Shown: positions 18,406-26,661 of the stretch, in pieces | How positions within the stretch are numbered: the first letter of the stretch is position 1 | Layout of the letters: every line of letters begins with the position of its first letter | NCBI RefSeq assembly: GCF_003474435.1 | Contig: NZ_QRNF01000027.1 | Coordinates: 1 to 47,131, forward strand | Origin: Ruminococcus sp. AF46-10NS | Lineage (GTDB): Bacteria > Bacillota > Clostridia > Lachnospirales > Lachnospiraceae | Direction: 5' to 3' | DNA length: 47,131 bases | Position numbers and translations under genes: made by a program | Notes under the pieces: generated by a model | Database searches by the model: none | What the model saw: the letters and a program-made list of their open reading frames with translations, nothing else | Told to the model about the DNA's origin: nothing

Positions 18406-18645
18406 AGAAGTAGTTCTTTTTTATACAATGTGCGTATCTTTAACACAATTTTTGGCCTGAGATGTAATATACTGCGCATAACAGAAGTGATAAGAGGAGA
18501 TGAAATAAAATCTGCAGCGCAGCAGACTGCGAATATTGTCTTAAGTATAAATATAATAAATTTTCAGAAGAAAGCGAAAAAAATATATAAAAGTCGTATT
18601 ATATATGAGAGAGTATTTGAAAAAAAGAAAAGCGGAGGAAAATGT

Positions 18646-18984
18646 ATGAAAAGAATATACGGTTTGATAAGAAAGCTTGGTGCGAATTCAAAATATAAAG
18701 GATATTTCTTCACAGCAGAAGCCATTCGCATGACTATGGCTTATCAGGAGAAACCTCTGCGGATCACAAAAGATATCTATCCTAATCTGGCTAAGAAATA
18801 TAAATCTACACCTACCAATATAGAACATGATATTCGTACACTGGTAAATGTCTGTTGGGAAGGAAACAGAACGCTGCTGGAAGAGATTGCAGGATATTCA
18901 CTGAATTACAAACCTACCAACAGCGAATTCATTGATATGCTGGCGTATTATCTGCTTGAAATGGAAGAAAGTGAAAGTGCCTGA
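18646..18984 (+). CDS. Stand-alone Spo0A C-terminal (DNA-binding) domain protein
   Basis: 112 residues that align along their length with the sigma-interacting and 0A-box-binding domain of Spo0A (PF08769 type): GYFFTAEAIRM, KDIYPNLAKKY, STPTNIEHDIR (recognition-helix region) and KPTNSEFIDMLA near the end. The phosphoacceptor receiver domain of Spo0A is absent, and no frame upstream supplies one. ATG 18646 follows GGAGG by 7 bases. It may compete with or complement full-length Spo0A independently of phosphorylation, which is inference. Its TGA abuts the stop codon of the convergent DUF5721 gene with no intergenic base and no visible terminator. Confidence 0.82.
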   Translation: MKRIYGLIRKLGANSKYKGYFFTAEAIRMTMAYQEKPLRITKDIYPNLAKKYKSTPTNIEHDIRTLVNVCWEGNRTLLEEIAGYSLNYKPTNSEFIDMLAYYLLEMEESESA

Positions 18985-19488
18985 TCAGAGCGGTTCAAAG
19001 ACGATCTGATTCTGAGCCAGAAAATGAAGGATCATGTCATCCCAGAGCTGTCCCGGACGTTTATCCATGGAAAAAGTTCGAAGAGAAATTCCCGTAGTAC
19101 AAAGAAGACTGCTGTTTTTAAACTGAAGATTTAGAAATAAGCCGTCAATCTGTTCTGAAGAAATTCCCAAATCTGTATTTCTCACTGCGGCTTCCACACC
19201 GCTTCGACTTAAATGAAGCACGATCTTAAAACTCAGCGGGGTGCGTTTCCCACGTATCACAGACCAGCAGAAAGGCCGGATATCTTTCCAAAGAGAGTGA
19301 GTGCGTCCATGTTCTGTTATTTTATTCAGACTGTCTGTATCAAAAAAATCTTTCTGAAGCCTGCCATTAATCGTAAATGTATTAAAAGTTGTTATGGAGG
19401 CTTCCGTCAGACAGAATTTGTCAAAAACTTCTCCTATAAAAAGCTTGTTGGTAAAATCCCGGATATCGGTGATTCTTAATGCCAGCAT
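18985..19488 (-). CDS. DUF5721 family protein
   Basis: 167 residues on the minus strand, starting MLALRITD behind AAAGGAAG. The ASITTFNTFTINGR and RPFCWSVIRGKRTPLSFKIVL stretches match my recollection of DUF5721, a small family confined to Lachnospiraceae and relatives with no assigned function. No membrane helices or signal peptide are visible. An upstream in-frame ATG (19515) is disfavoured because it lacks a ribosome site. It converges tail to tail with the Spo0A-domain gene and is divergent from the DegV gene. The 160 bases shared with the latter should hold both promoters. Confidence 0.75.
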   Translation of the reverse strand: MLALRITDIRDFTNKLFIGEVFDKFCLTEASITTFNTFTINGRLQKDFFDTDSLNKITEHGRTHSLWKDIRPFCWSVIRGKRTPLSFKIVLHLSRSGVEAAVRNTDLGISSEQIDGLFLNLQFKNSSLLCTTGISLRTFSMDKRPGQLWDDMILHFLAQNQIVFEPL

Positions 19489-19647
19489 GTTGTACTTCCT
19501 TTCGTTTATAATCACATGTAGGGATATTATAGCTCAGATAAAGAAAAAAGAATAGACTTTTTAAAAAACTCTTTTCAAATAGGTGTTTATGTGATACGAT
19601 AGATGTGGTATTGAATACTACATATAATGGAAAAGAGGACGATATAA

Positions 19648-20487
19648 TTGAGTTATAAGATTGCGATAGATAGCTGTGGAGAACTTCTGAAAGAATGGAA
19701 AGAGGACGAAAGAGTAGAATCTGTACCGCTTACCCTGATGGTAGGCAGTGAGAATATCAAAGATGATGAAAATTTTGATCAGAAAAGCTTTCTGAAAAAA
19801 GTTGCAGAGTGTCCGGAATGCCCAAAATCTGCATGCCCGTCTCCGGAACGGTATATGAAGGCATATGAGGATGAGGCAGAGCATATTTATGCTGTTACAC
19901 TTTCTTCTGAGCTGAGCGGTTCCTACAACAGTGCAGTGCTGGGAAAAAATCTGTACCTGGAAGAGCATGCCGGAAAGAAGATCCATGTTTTTGATTCCAA
20001 GTCAGCATCCGGTGGAGAGAGTCTGATCGCTATGAAGATCATTGAATGTGAGAATAAAGGATTTTCTTTTGAAGAGGTCGTAAGTACGGTAAACGAATAT
20101 ATTGAAGAGATGAGTACTTTTTTTGTACTGGAAAATCTGGAGACACTGCGTAAAAATGGTCGCCTCAGCAGAGTGAAGGCTCTGGTTGCCAGTGCATTGA
20201 AGATTAAGCCGGTAATGGGCTCCACACCGGAGGGGAGTATCTGCCAGCTTGATCAGGCAAGGGGTATGAACAAGGCTATTGTTAAGATGGTAGACCACAT
20301 TGGTGAGAAAGGGATCAATATTCAGTCCAAGACAGTTGCCATCACACACTGCAACTGCCCGGAGAGAGCGAAGATACTGGAAGAGGCTATCCGTGAGAGA
20401 CTGAATCCGGCTAACATTGTAGTAATGGATACTGCAGGTGTCAGTAGCATGTATGCCAACGATGGCGGTGTGATCGTGGCTGTATAA
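19648..20487 (+). CDS. DegV family fatty-acid-binding protein (FakB-like)
   Basis: 279 residues. DegV/FakB proteins bind a fatty acid and present it to the FakA kinase for phosphorylation, feeding exogenous fatty acids into phospholipid synthesis. Signatures are IDSCGEL near the N-terminus, the SACPSPERYM loop, TLSSELSGSYNSA (carboxylate-binding serine), DSKSASGGE, and LENLETLRKNGRLS. The start is TTG 19648, with AGAGGA 9 bases upstream. No fakA partner lies in the window, which is usual for the extra FakB copies of Clostridia. Confidence 0.92.
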   Translation: MSYKIAIDSCGELLKEWKEDERVESVPLTLMVGSENIKDDENFDQKSFLKKVAECPECPKSACPSPERYMKAYEDEAEHIYAVTLSSELSGSYNSAVLGKNLYLEEHAGKKIHVFDSKSASGGESLIAMKIIECENKGFSFEEVVSTVNEYIEEMSTFFVLENLETLRKNGRLSRVKALVASALKIKPVMGSTPEGSICQLDQARGMNKAIVKMVDHIGEKGINIQSKTVAITHCNCPERAKILEEAIRERLNPANIVVMDTAGVSSMYANDGGVIVAV

Positions 20488-20527
20488 TAACATAAACTCT
20501 TCACTTTTCTTTTGGAAACAGGTGTGC

Positions 20528-20533
20528 TATAAT
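20528..20533 (+). promoter_or_regulatory. Extended -10 promoter of the small membrane protein gene
   Basis: TGCTATAAT places a consensus TATAAT (20528-20533) behind a TG extension. No good -35 is visible at 17 bases. It lies 36 bases before the next start codon. Confidence 0.55.
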
Positions 20534-20568
20534 AGACGAAGTATTCGAAGCGGCAAAGGAGAAAGACA

Positions 20569-20823
20569 ATGAGCCAGAAGAAAGTTGATAAATATAAAAA
20601 TGGCAAATTCGCACGTACCAGTGCCATGAAGAAAGAACGTGCAGAATTCGTTCTTGAAATGGCAGCGTGGATACTGATCGCAGTTCTGTTTGTGAGCTGG
20701 ATCGGCTATTCTGCTTATGCAAAGATCCAGGCCAAGGAGAACAGTGTTAAAGTGGACACAGTTATGGATACTTCCGCACTGACTGATTATATTTCCGGTC
20801 TGTCTGCAGATAGTGCGGAATAA
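20569..20823 (+). CDS. Small single-pass membrane protein, unknown function
   Basis: 84 residues. A basic N-terminus (about 1-25, many K and R) precedes one hydrophobic helix (about 30-50, AAWILIAVLFVSWIGYSAY) and a short, mildly acidic tail. By the positive-inside rule the N-terminus should be cytoplasmic. AAAGGAG lies 8 bases before ATG 20569. No family recognised. Followed by an unusual long hairpin. Confidence 0.7.
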   Translation: MSQKKVDKYKNGKFARTSAMKKERAEFVLEMAAWILIAVLFVSWIGYSAYAKIQAKENSVKVDTVMDTSALTDYISGLSADSAE

Positions 20824-20875
20824 TAAGATTACTTGGAAAACAGGTAGATAAGAGCAGAAGAAATAGAACAGAGAT

Positions 20876-20957
20876 AAAAAAATTCCCGGGATGTTCAGGA
20901 AGGCACCCTCCAGAGAGATTTAGTTTTGGGAGGGCGGTTCACCCCGGGGGTTTTTAT
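20876..20957 (+). ncRNA. Two-tier RNA hairpin, unusual terminator or structured RNA
   Basis: The outer helix pairs 20878-20890 with 20943-20955 (13 bp: five A-U, two U-G, six G-C). Inside it are GAA/TTC (20899-20901 with 20938-20940) and CCCTCC/GGAGGG (20906-20911 with 20929-20934), closed by a 17-base loop. The 3' arm ends in TTTTT. It therefore probably terminates transcription from the small membrane gene, but its internal helices exceed those of a normal terminator. The flanks (20824-20875 and 20958-21020) hold no gene. Confidence 0.5.
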
Positions 20958-21022
20958 ATATGATGCAACGGGCAGTAATAGTAATGGTAAAACAGCAGTA
21001 GGTATTAGAACAGCTCGTATAT

Positions 21023-21055
21023 TAAAAACGGGGCCGCTCATATGAGCAGTCCCGT
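21023..21055 (-). terminator. Terminator of the cold-shock gene
   Basis: On the minus strand ACGGGA pairs with CCCCGT (one A/C mismatch) around an inner perfect GCTCAT/ATGAGC palindrome. TTTTT then follows (21028-21024). Confidence 0.8.
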
Positions 21056-21097
21056 TCGACTTATACGTTTCTTATGGTTATAGATTTATCTTATAAA

Positions 21098-21298
21098 TTA
21101 TAACTTTGTAACGTTAGCAGCCTGCATTCCGCGTGCGCCTTCTGTTAAGTCGTAGGATACAGCCTGTCCCTCCTCGAGAGATTTGAAGCCCTCACCGTTG
21201 ATAGCGGAGAAGTGTACGAATACGTCCTGTCCGTCCTCACCTGTGATAAAACCATAACCTTTTTCTGCGTTGAACCATTTTACAGTTCCCTTGTTCAT
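21098..21298 (-). CDS. Cold-shock protein, CspA family
   Basis: 66 residues, a single OB-fold. The RNP1 motif KGYGFIT and RNP2 motif VFVHFSAI give the nucleic-acid-binding face, and [11 protein letters not shown] is the canonical N-terminus. These proteins act as RNA chaperones and antiterminators, at all temperatures in many Firmicutes. GGAGG sits on the minus strand just before ATG. It has its own promoter, a ~135-base leader with an inverted repeat, and a strong terminator, so it is monocistronic. Family members are too similar to give a specific csp letter. Confidence 0.95.
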   Translation of the reverse strand: MNKGTVKWFNAEKGYGFITGEDGQDVFVHFSAINGEGFKSLEEGQAVSYDLTEGARGMQAANVTKL

Positions 21299-21353
21299 TT
21301 TGTGTTACCTCCATAGAAATAAAAAAGTTAAAATAGCCTTCTGATGATAATAA

Positions 21354-21467
21354 AAAATCACCAGATTTTACAGACTATATTCATGTAAATATAATCTCTA
21401 AAAACTAGTGATTTTACATTAAATATCTTGCCATGTTCTGATTATATACCGGGTTTTGAAATGTCAA
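21354..21467 (-). promoter_or_regulatory. Cold-shock gene promoter and structured 5' leader
   Basis: On the minus strand TTGACA (21467-21462) is followed after 15 bases by TATAAT (21446-21441). The leader of about 135 bases contains an inverted repeat, AAAATCAC at 21354-21361 against GTGATTTT at 21408-21415. Long [17 protein letters not shown] are typical of temperature-regulated csp mRNAs. Confidence 0.65.
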
Positions 21468-21556
21468 GGAGAAAATTCCAACAATTTCCGCACCTGAAAG
21501 CCTTCAGAAATGCTTTGTAAAAAAATTCTTTATAAAAAGAGATTTTTCGTGTATGA

Positions 21557-21562
21557 TATAAT
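21557..21562 (+). promoter_or_regulatory. pyr operon promoter, extended -10
   Basis: TGATATAAT gives a TATAAT at 21557-21562 with an upstream TG; the -35 is poor. The leader to pyrC is about 40 bases, too short for a PyrR attenuator, and none is visible. Confidence 0.5.
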
Positions 21563-21609
21563 AGAATATATTATAAATACTACTATAAGAAGATGAGAGG
21601 AGAACATAA

Positions 21610-22902
21610 ATGGGGATTCTGATTCAGGGAGGCCGGATTGTGGATGCGGCCACAGATACAGATAAGACAGGTGATATTTATCTGGAAGACGGAATCATCA
21701 CGGAGATTGGAAAGAAGCTGAAGAAAAAAAACGGCGACACAGTGATCAATGCAAAAGGATTCTTAGTAATGCCGGGAATTATTGATCTTCACGTGCATTT
21801 TCGTGATCCGGGACAAACACATAAGGAAGATATCATGAGCGGTTCTGCGGCAGCAGCCCGCGGCGGTGTGACAACCGTGGTTGCCATGCCCAATACAACT
21901 CCCACCATCGATAATCCGGACAGAGTAAATTATGTACATAACAAGGCGGCACAGGTATCGGGCATCCATGTACTTCAGGCCGGAGCAGCCACAAAAGGCG
22001 AGAAAGGAACGGAACTTGCAGACATCAGGGGAATGGCAGAGGCCGGAATCCCGGCTGTTTCTGAAGATGGAAAATCTGTAATGAACACAGCACTTTGCAG
22101 AGAAGCAATGAAAGTCGCAGCAGAATGTGGCGTTCCGTTTTTTGATCACTGCGAGGATATTGATCTTCGTGGGAATGGCTGTATGAATGATGATGAGAAT
22201 GCCAGAAGACTGGGACTTCCGGGAATCTGCAATGCAGTAGAAGATACTATCACAGCCAGAGACATCATTCTGGCACTTGAGACAGGCGTACATCTTCATC
22301 TTTGTCACTGCTCCACATACGGAGATGCTCAGATGATGAAGATCGTAAAGGAAAAAGGTTACGACAATATTACAGCAGAAGTATGCCCGCACCATTTCAT
22401 CCTTTCCTCTGATGATATCAGGACGGATGATCCGAATTACAAGATGAATCCGCCTCTTCGTACACCGAAGGATGTGGAAGCACTGAAACAGGGTCTTAAG
22501 GACGGCACTATCCAGGTGATCAGTACAGACCACGCACCGCACAGCGCTCAGGAAAAAACAGGTTCTATGAAGAATGCACCGTTTGGAATCGTAGGAATAG
22601 AGACAAGCCTTCCGCTTACCTACACAGAACTGGTTGAGAAAGGGGTGATCACCCTGAACCAGATGGTAGAGAAGATGTGCCTGAACCCTGCGAAGATCTT
22701 GGGACTTGAGAGTGGCACTCTGCAGAAAGGCCATCCTGCAGATGTGATCATTGTAGATACTGAACATGAATATACCATTGACAAGAATAAATTTGTTTCC
22801 AAAGGACATAACACACCATTTGACGGCTGGAAGGTAAAAGGAAAAGTTCTTTATACTATCTGTGACGGAAAAATCGTATTCAAAAACCAGGAGGAGAAAT
22901 AA
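21610..22902 (+). CDS. pyrC: Dihydroorotase
   Basis: 430 residues, class I dihydroorotase, which closes carbamoyl-aspartate to dihydroorotate. Metal-binding DLHVHFRDPG is at about residues 58-67. MPNTTPTI, FDHCED, CHCSTYGD and STDHAPH give further metal and substrate residues. GAGAGGAG precedes ATG 21610. First gene of a pyrC-pyrF-pyrK-pyrD set; pyrB, carAB and pyrR are not in this window. Confidence 0.96.
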   Translation: MGILIQGGRIVDAATDTDKTGDIYLEDGIITEIGKKLKKKNGDTVINAKGFLVMPGIIDLHVHFRDPGQTHKEDIMSGSAAAARGGVTTVVAMPNTTPTIDNPDRVNYVHNKAAQVSGIHVLQAGAATKGEKGTELADIRGMAEAGIPAVSEDGKSVMNTALCREAMKVAAECGVPFFDHCEDIDLRGNGCMNDDENARRLGLPGICNAVEDTITARDIILALETGVHLHLCHCSTYGDAQMMKIVKEKGYDNITAEVCPHHFILSSDDIRTDDPNYKMNPPLRTPKDVEALKQGLKDGTIQVISTDHAPHSAQEKTGSMKNAPFGIVGIETSLPLTYTELVEKGVITLNQMVEKMCLNPAKILGLESGTLQKGHPADVIIVDTEHEYTIDKNKFVSKGHNTPFDGWKVKGKVLYTICDGKIVFKNQEEK

Positions 22903-22904
22903 TC

Positions 22905-23831
22905 ATGATTAACAAACTGATCAGTAACATCCGCAAAACAAACGCACCTATCGTTGTAGGACTGGATCCTATGCTGAATTATATTCCGGAGCATATCCAG
23001 AAGAAAGCTTTTGCAGAATTCGGTGAGACACTGGAAGGCGCAGCTGAGGCAATCTGGCAGTATAATAAAGGAATTGTAGATGCAACATATGATCTGATCC
23101 CGGCAGTAAAACCTCAGATCGCAATGTATGAGCAGTTTGGAATCCCGGGACTGGTTGCATACAAGAAAACAGTTGATTACTGTAAATCCAAAGGCCTGGT
23201 TGTGATCGGAGATATCAAGCGTGGCGATATCGGTTCCACATCTGCAGCCTATGCAGTAGGACATCTGGGCCATGTTCAGGTTGGTTCCAGAAAATATGCA
23301 GGTTTTGATGAGGATTTTGCAACAGTTAATCCATATCTTGGATCTGACGGTGTGAAACCTTTCATGGATGTCTGCAAAGAAGAGAAAAAAGGTATTTTCG
23401 TTCTGGTTAAGACTTCCAATCCATCCAGCGGTGAGTTTCAGGACCGTGTGATTGATGGACGCCCACTGTATGAGCTGGTAGGTGAGAAAGTTGCTCAGTG
23501 GGGCGATGAACTTATGGGTGACGGTTATAGCTATGTTGGTGCGGTTGTAGGAGCAACTTATCCGGAAATGGGTAAAATTTTAAGAAAGATCATGCCGAAA
23601 ACATTCATTCTTGTTCCGGGATATGGTGCACAGGGTGGAAAAGGTGCAGACCTTGTTCATTTCTTCAATGAAGACGGACTTGGGGCAATCGTAAACTCTT
23701 CCAGAGGAATCATTGCGGCATATAAACAGGATAAATATAAAGAGTTCGGCGCAGAGAATTATGCAGATGCTTCCAGACAGGCTGTAAAAGATATGATCGC
23801 AGATATCAGCGGCGCACTGGAATCAAGATAA
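22905..23831 (+). CDS. pyrF: Orotidine 5'-phosphate decarboxylase, long (type 2) form
   Basis: 308 residues, the longer bacterial form unlike the ~240-residue Bacillus enzyme. It converts OMP to UMP. The catalytic DIKRGDIGS segment carries the lysine and aspartates, GLDP lies near the N-terminus, and VPGYGAQGG is the phosphate-binding loop. AGGAGG lies about 9 bases upstream, and pyrC ends 3 bases before the start. Confidence 0.95.
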   Translation: MINKLISNIRKTNAPIVVGLDPMLNYIPEHIQKKAFAEFGETLEGAAEAIWQYNKGIVDATYDLIPAVKPQIAMYEQFGIPGLVAYKKTVDYCKSKGLVVIGDIKRGDIGSTSAAYAVGHLGHVQVGSRKYAGFDEDFATVNPYLGSDGVKPFMDVCKEEKKGIFVLVKTSNPSSGEFQDRVIDGRPLYELVGEKVAQWGDELMGDGYSYVGAVVGATYPEMGKILRKIMPKTFILVPGYGAQGGKGADLVHFFNEDGLGAIVNSSRGIIAAYKQDKYKEFGAENYADASRQAVKDMIADISGALESR

Positions 23832-23849
23832 GTCAGGAGGCATCTTTTT

Positions 23850-24644
23850 ATGAGTACATCAGAAACAAAAAAAACAAAAAGAACCTGCAGGATCTTAAGC
23901 CAGGAATGTATTGGCAAAGATATCTACAGCATGTGGCTGGATGCAGGTGAGATTGCGAAGAATGCAGTTCCGGGACAGTTTGTATCCCTTTACAGCCACA
24001 ATGGAAGCAAACTTCTTCCAAGGCCGATCAGTCTCTGCGAGATAGATAAAGAAGGAGAAAAACTGAGACTTGTATATCGTGTTACAGGTAAGGGAACCGG
24101 CACAGAGGAATTTTCCAGACTGCATCCAGGCGTGCCTGTTGAGACGCTTGGACCTCTTGGAAATGGTTTTCCACTGGATGCAGTGAAAGGCAAAAGAGTA
24201 TTTCTCATGGGTGGAGGAATCGGAATCCCGCCCATGCTTGAAACTGCGAAACAGCTGGATGCGGAGAAAACAATGGTTCTTGGCTACAGAGACGGGCTGT
24301 TTTTAAATAAAGAATTCGAAGCCTACGGCGATGTATATGTGGCAACCGAGGATGGATCTGCCGGAACAAAAGGCAATGTTATGGATGCTATCCGTGAGAA
24401 TGGCCTTGAAGCTGATGCGATTTTTGCCTGCGGACCAGCTCCGATGCTCCGTGCAATCAAGGCGTATGCTCTTGAGAAGGGAATTCCGTGCTGGATTTCC
24501 ATGGAAGAGCGAATGGCCTGTGGTGTAGGTGCATGCCTGGCCTGTGTGTGTAAGTCCAAAGACGTGGATTCCCACTCTCATGTACACAATAAGAGAGTCT
24601 GCAAGGACGGACCGGTATTTTTAAGCACGGAGGTAGAGTTATGA
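23850..24644 (+). CDS. pyrK: Dihydroorotate dehydrogenase B electron-transfer subunit
   Basis: 264 residues. An N-terminal FAD-binding barrel (RPISLCEID for flavin, PGQFV) is followed by an NAD-binding lobe (FLMGGGIGIPPM) and a C-terminal 2Fe-2S site with CGVGACLACVC and a final cysteine (RVCKDG). It passes electrons from PyrD's FMN to NAD+. It overlaps pyrD by four bases (ATGA), consistent with the two subunits forming a complex. A SAGGAGG-like site precedes ATG 23850. Confidence 0.95.
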   Translation: MSTSETKKTKRTCRILSQECIGKDIYSMWLDAGEIAKNAVPGQFVSLYSHNGSKLLPRPISLCEIDKEGEKLRLVYRVTGKGTGTEEFSRLHPGVPVETLGPLGNGFPLDAVKGKRVFLMGGGIGIPPMLETAKQLDAEKTMVLGYRDGLFLNKEFEAYGDVYVATEDGSAGTKGNVMDAIRENGLEADAIFACGPAPMLRAIKAYALEKGIPCWISMEERMACGVGACLACVCKSKDVDSHSHVHNKRVCKDGPVFLSTEVEL

Positions 24645-25546
24645 GCAAAATGAATGTAAATCTTGCCGGCGTAGAACTTAAAAATCCGGTGATGACAGCT
24701 TCCGGAACATTTGGTTCCGGAACGGAGTACAGTGAATTTGTGGATTTAAATAAACTTGGTGCAGTTGTAACAAAGGGTGTAGCCAATGTACCATGGCCGG
24801 GAAATCCAACACCAAGAGTAACAGAAACTGCTTCCGGTATGCTCAATGCCATCGGGCTTCAGAACCCGGGAATTGATGTTTTCTGTGAGAGAGACATTCC
24901 GTTTCTCAGGAAATATGATACAAAGATCATTGTCAATGTTTGCGGAAAATCCACGAAGGATTACTGCGAGGTTGTAGAACGTCTCGGAAATGAGCCGGTG
25001 GATATGCTGGAGATAAATGTTTCCTGTCCGAATGTTAAGGAAGGCGGAATCGCTTTTGGCCAGAATCCAAAGGCTCTTGAGGATATTACAAAAGAAGTGA
25101 AGAAATATGCAAAACAGCCTGTAATTATGAAACTGAGCCCAAATGTAACAGATATTACAGAAATGGCGAAAGCGGCAGAAGCAGGCGGTGCAGATGTTCT
25201 TTCCCTGATCAATACACTGACAGGTATGAAGATTGATATCAACAGACGTACATTTGCCCTGGCGAACAAAACAGGCGGAATGTCCGGCCCGGCTGTGAAA
25301 CCGGTAGCAGTCCGCATGGTATACCAGGTTGCCAATGCAGTATCTCTTCCGATCATCGGAATGGGTGGAATTGCAACAACTGAGGATGCGCTTGAGTTTA
25401 TCATGGCAGGAGCAACAGCAGTTTCTGTAGGAACTGCCAACTTTTTCAATCCTTATGCAACTGAGGAGATCGTGGAAGGAATCCAGACATTCCTTGAAAA
25501 ACAGAATGTGGAAGATATCAATGAGCTGATCGGTGTTGTGAAATAA
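24641..25546 (+). CDS. pyrD: Dihydroorotate dehydrogenase, class 1B catalytic subunit
   Basis: 301 residues, FMN-containing TIM barrel. NPVMTASGTFGSG, NVSCPNVKEGG (class 1 catalytic cysteine in SCPN), LSPNVTDI and GMGGI are diagnostic. Class 1B enzymes are NAD-linked and need PyrK, which is encoded just upstream with translational coupling. Oxidises dihydroorotate to orotate in the cytoplasm. Confidence 0.96.
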   Translation: MSKMNVNLAGVELKNPVMTASGTFGSGTEYSEFVDLNKLGAVVTKGVANVPWPGNPTPRVTETASGMLNAIGLQNPGIDVFCERDIPFLRKYDTKIIVNVCGKSTKDYCEVVERLGNEPVDMLEINVSCPNVKEGGIAFGQNPKALEDITKEVKKYAKQPVIMKLSPNVTDITEMAKAAEAGGADVLSLINTLTGMKIDINRRTFALANKTGGMSGPAVKPVAVRMVYQVANAVSLPIIGMGGIATTEDALEFIMAGATAVSVGTANFFNPYATEEIVEGIQTFLEKQNVEDINELIGVVK

Positions 25547-25565
25547 TTGTGTGCTGTCAGCAGAA

Positions 25566-25594
25566 TTGCAATTCTGTTACACATATGTTAGAAT
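25566..25594 (+). promoter_or_regulatory. Separate promoter for pyrE
   Basis: TTGCAA (25566-25571), a 17-base spacer and TAGAAT (25589-25594), in the 144-base gap between pyrD and pyrE. No terminator is visible between pyrD and this promoter, so pyrE may be read from both. Confidence 0.6.
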
Positions 25595-25690
25595 AAACCC
25601 GATATCAGCGATGTGCTTATGTTTATTATATAGCAGAACGGAATGCAGATTCGCTCTGAAGCATATGAGAAAATATGGAGGATTATACAA

Positions 25691-26365
25691 ATGGAACAGT
25701 ATAAGCAGGAATTTATTGAATTTATGATCGACTGTAATGTCCTGAAATTTGGAGATTTTGTTACCAAGTCAGGAAGAAAGACCCCGTTCTTTGTAAATAC
25801 AGGATTTTACCGTACAGGTGCACAGTTGCGTAAACTTGGCCAGTACTATGCAAAAGCAATCGAGAGCAAATTCGGTCTTGATTTTGATGTCCTTTTCGGA
25901 CCGGCTTACAAGGGTATTCCCCTTTCTGTAGCAGCAACAATGGAGATCAGTGAGATGTATGGTAAGGATATCCGTTACTGCTCCAACCGTAAAGAAGTCA
26001 AGGATCATGGAGATAAGGGAATCCTTCTTGGAAGCCCAATCCAGGATGGTGATAAAGTTGTGATCATTGAGGATGTTACAACAGCCGGAACTTCCATTCA
26101 GGAGACACTTCCGATCATCAAGGCGCAGGGAGATGTAAATCCGATCGGTCTTGTTGTTTCTGTTGACCGTATGGAGCGCGGACAGGGAACCAAGAGTGCT
26201 CTGAAGGAGATTGAGGAGAAATATGGCCTTGAGACAACAGCTATCGTAACTATGGCTGAGGTTGTAGAGCATCTCTATAATAAAGAGTATAAAGGTCGTG
26301 TTGTGATCGATGACAAGCTGAAAGCTGCCATTGATGCATATTATGAGGAATATGGTGCAGAATAA
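25691..26365 (+). CDS. pyrE: Orotate phosphoribosyltransferase
   Basis: 224 residues. It adds PRPP-derived ribose phosphate to orotate, giving OMP, the substrate of PyrF. The PRPP motif VVIIEDVTTAGTS is clear, and FFVNTGFY and FGPAYKGIPL are typical of the long clostridial/enterobacterial OPRTase form. ATG 25691 is chosen because GGAGG is 10 bases upstream. In-frame codons from 25643 lack a ribosome site. Confidence 0.95.
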   Translation: MEQYKQEFIEFMIDCNVLKFGDFVTKSGRKTPFFVNTGFYRTGAQLRKLGQYYAKAIESKFGLDFDVLFGPAYKGIPLSVAATMEISEMYGKDIRYCSNRKEVKDHGDKGILLGSPIQDGDKVVIIEDVTTAGTSIQETLPIIKAQGDVNPIGLVVSVDRMERGQGTKSALKEIEEKYGLETTAIVTMAEVVEHLYNKEYKGRVVIDDKLKAAIDAYYEEYGAE

Positions 26366-26400
26366 TAATGCACTATACAATGCCTATGCAATAAGAGAGC

Positions 26401-26422
26401 AGCGGATTCCGAATGTCCGCTT
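26401..26422. repeat. Short hairpin repeat, copy 1
   Basis: AGCGGA/TCCGCT palindrome (26401-26406 with 26416-26421) containing the 13-mer CGAATGTCCGCTT (26410-26422), which recurs at 32460-32472 in front of purD. Confidence 0.45.
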
Positions 26423-26442
26423 GAACTGGGAGGACACAGCTC

Positions 26443-26595
26443 ATGAATGAAAAAATATATAAAACCATGGCGAGCAGCGGGGCAGGAAGCCTTGCACTTG
26501 GTATTGTCGTTCTGGTGACGGGGCTTGTCACAGGAATTCTGATGATCGTAAACGGTGCGAGACTGCTCAAAAGAAAATCAGACATATTGATATAA
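26443..26595 (+). CDS. 50-residue small membrane protein
   Basis: Short frame MNEKIYKTMASSG... with a single long hydrophobic helix (about residues 14-38, Gly-rich, LALGIVVLVTGLVTGILMIV) and a basic C-terminus (RLLKRKSD). GGGAGG lies 9 bases before ATG 26443. The frame is immediately followed by a hairpin. The ribosome site and helix design support a real gene, but I cannot name a family. The 77 bases before it contain a hairpin repeat (26401-26421) that recurs before purD. Confidence 0.6.
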   Translation: MNEKIYKTMASSGAGSLALGIVVLVTGLVTGILMIVNGARLLKRKSDILI

Positions 26596-26605
26596 AGAGA
26601 TAACT

Positions 26606-26637
26606 GAAAAGCCGCACGCAACTTCGTGTGGCTTTTC
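26606..26637 (+). terminator. Terminator after the 50-residue membrane protein gene
   Basis: A 13-bp stem with one G-U (26606-26618 with 26625-26637) and a 6-base loop. The 3' arm ends in CTTTTC and the following T-run is poor, so termination may be partial. Confidence 0.65.
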
Positions 26638-26661
26638 GGATTATTTAAGCAGGGGAGACTA

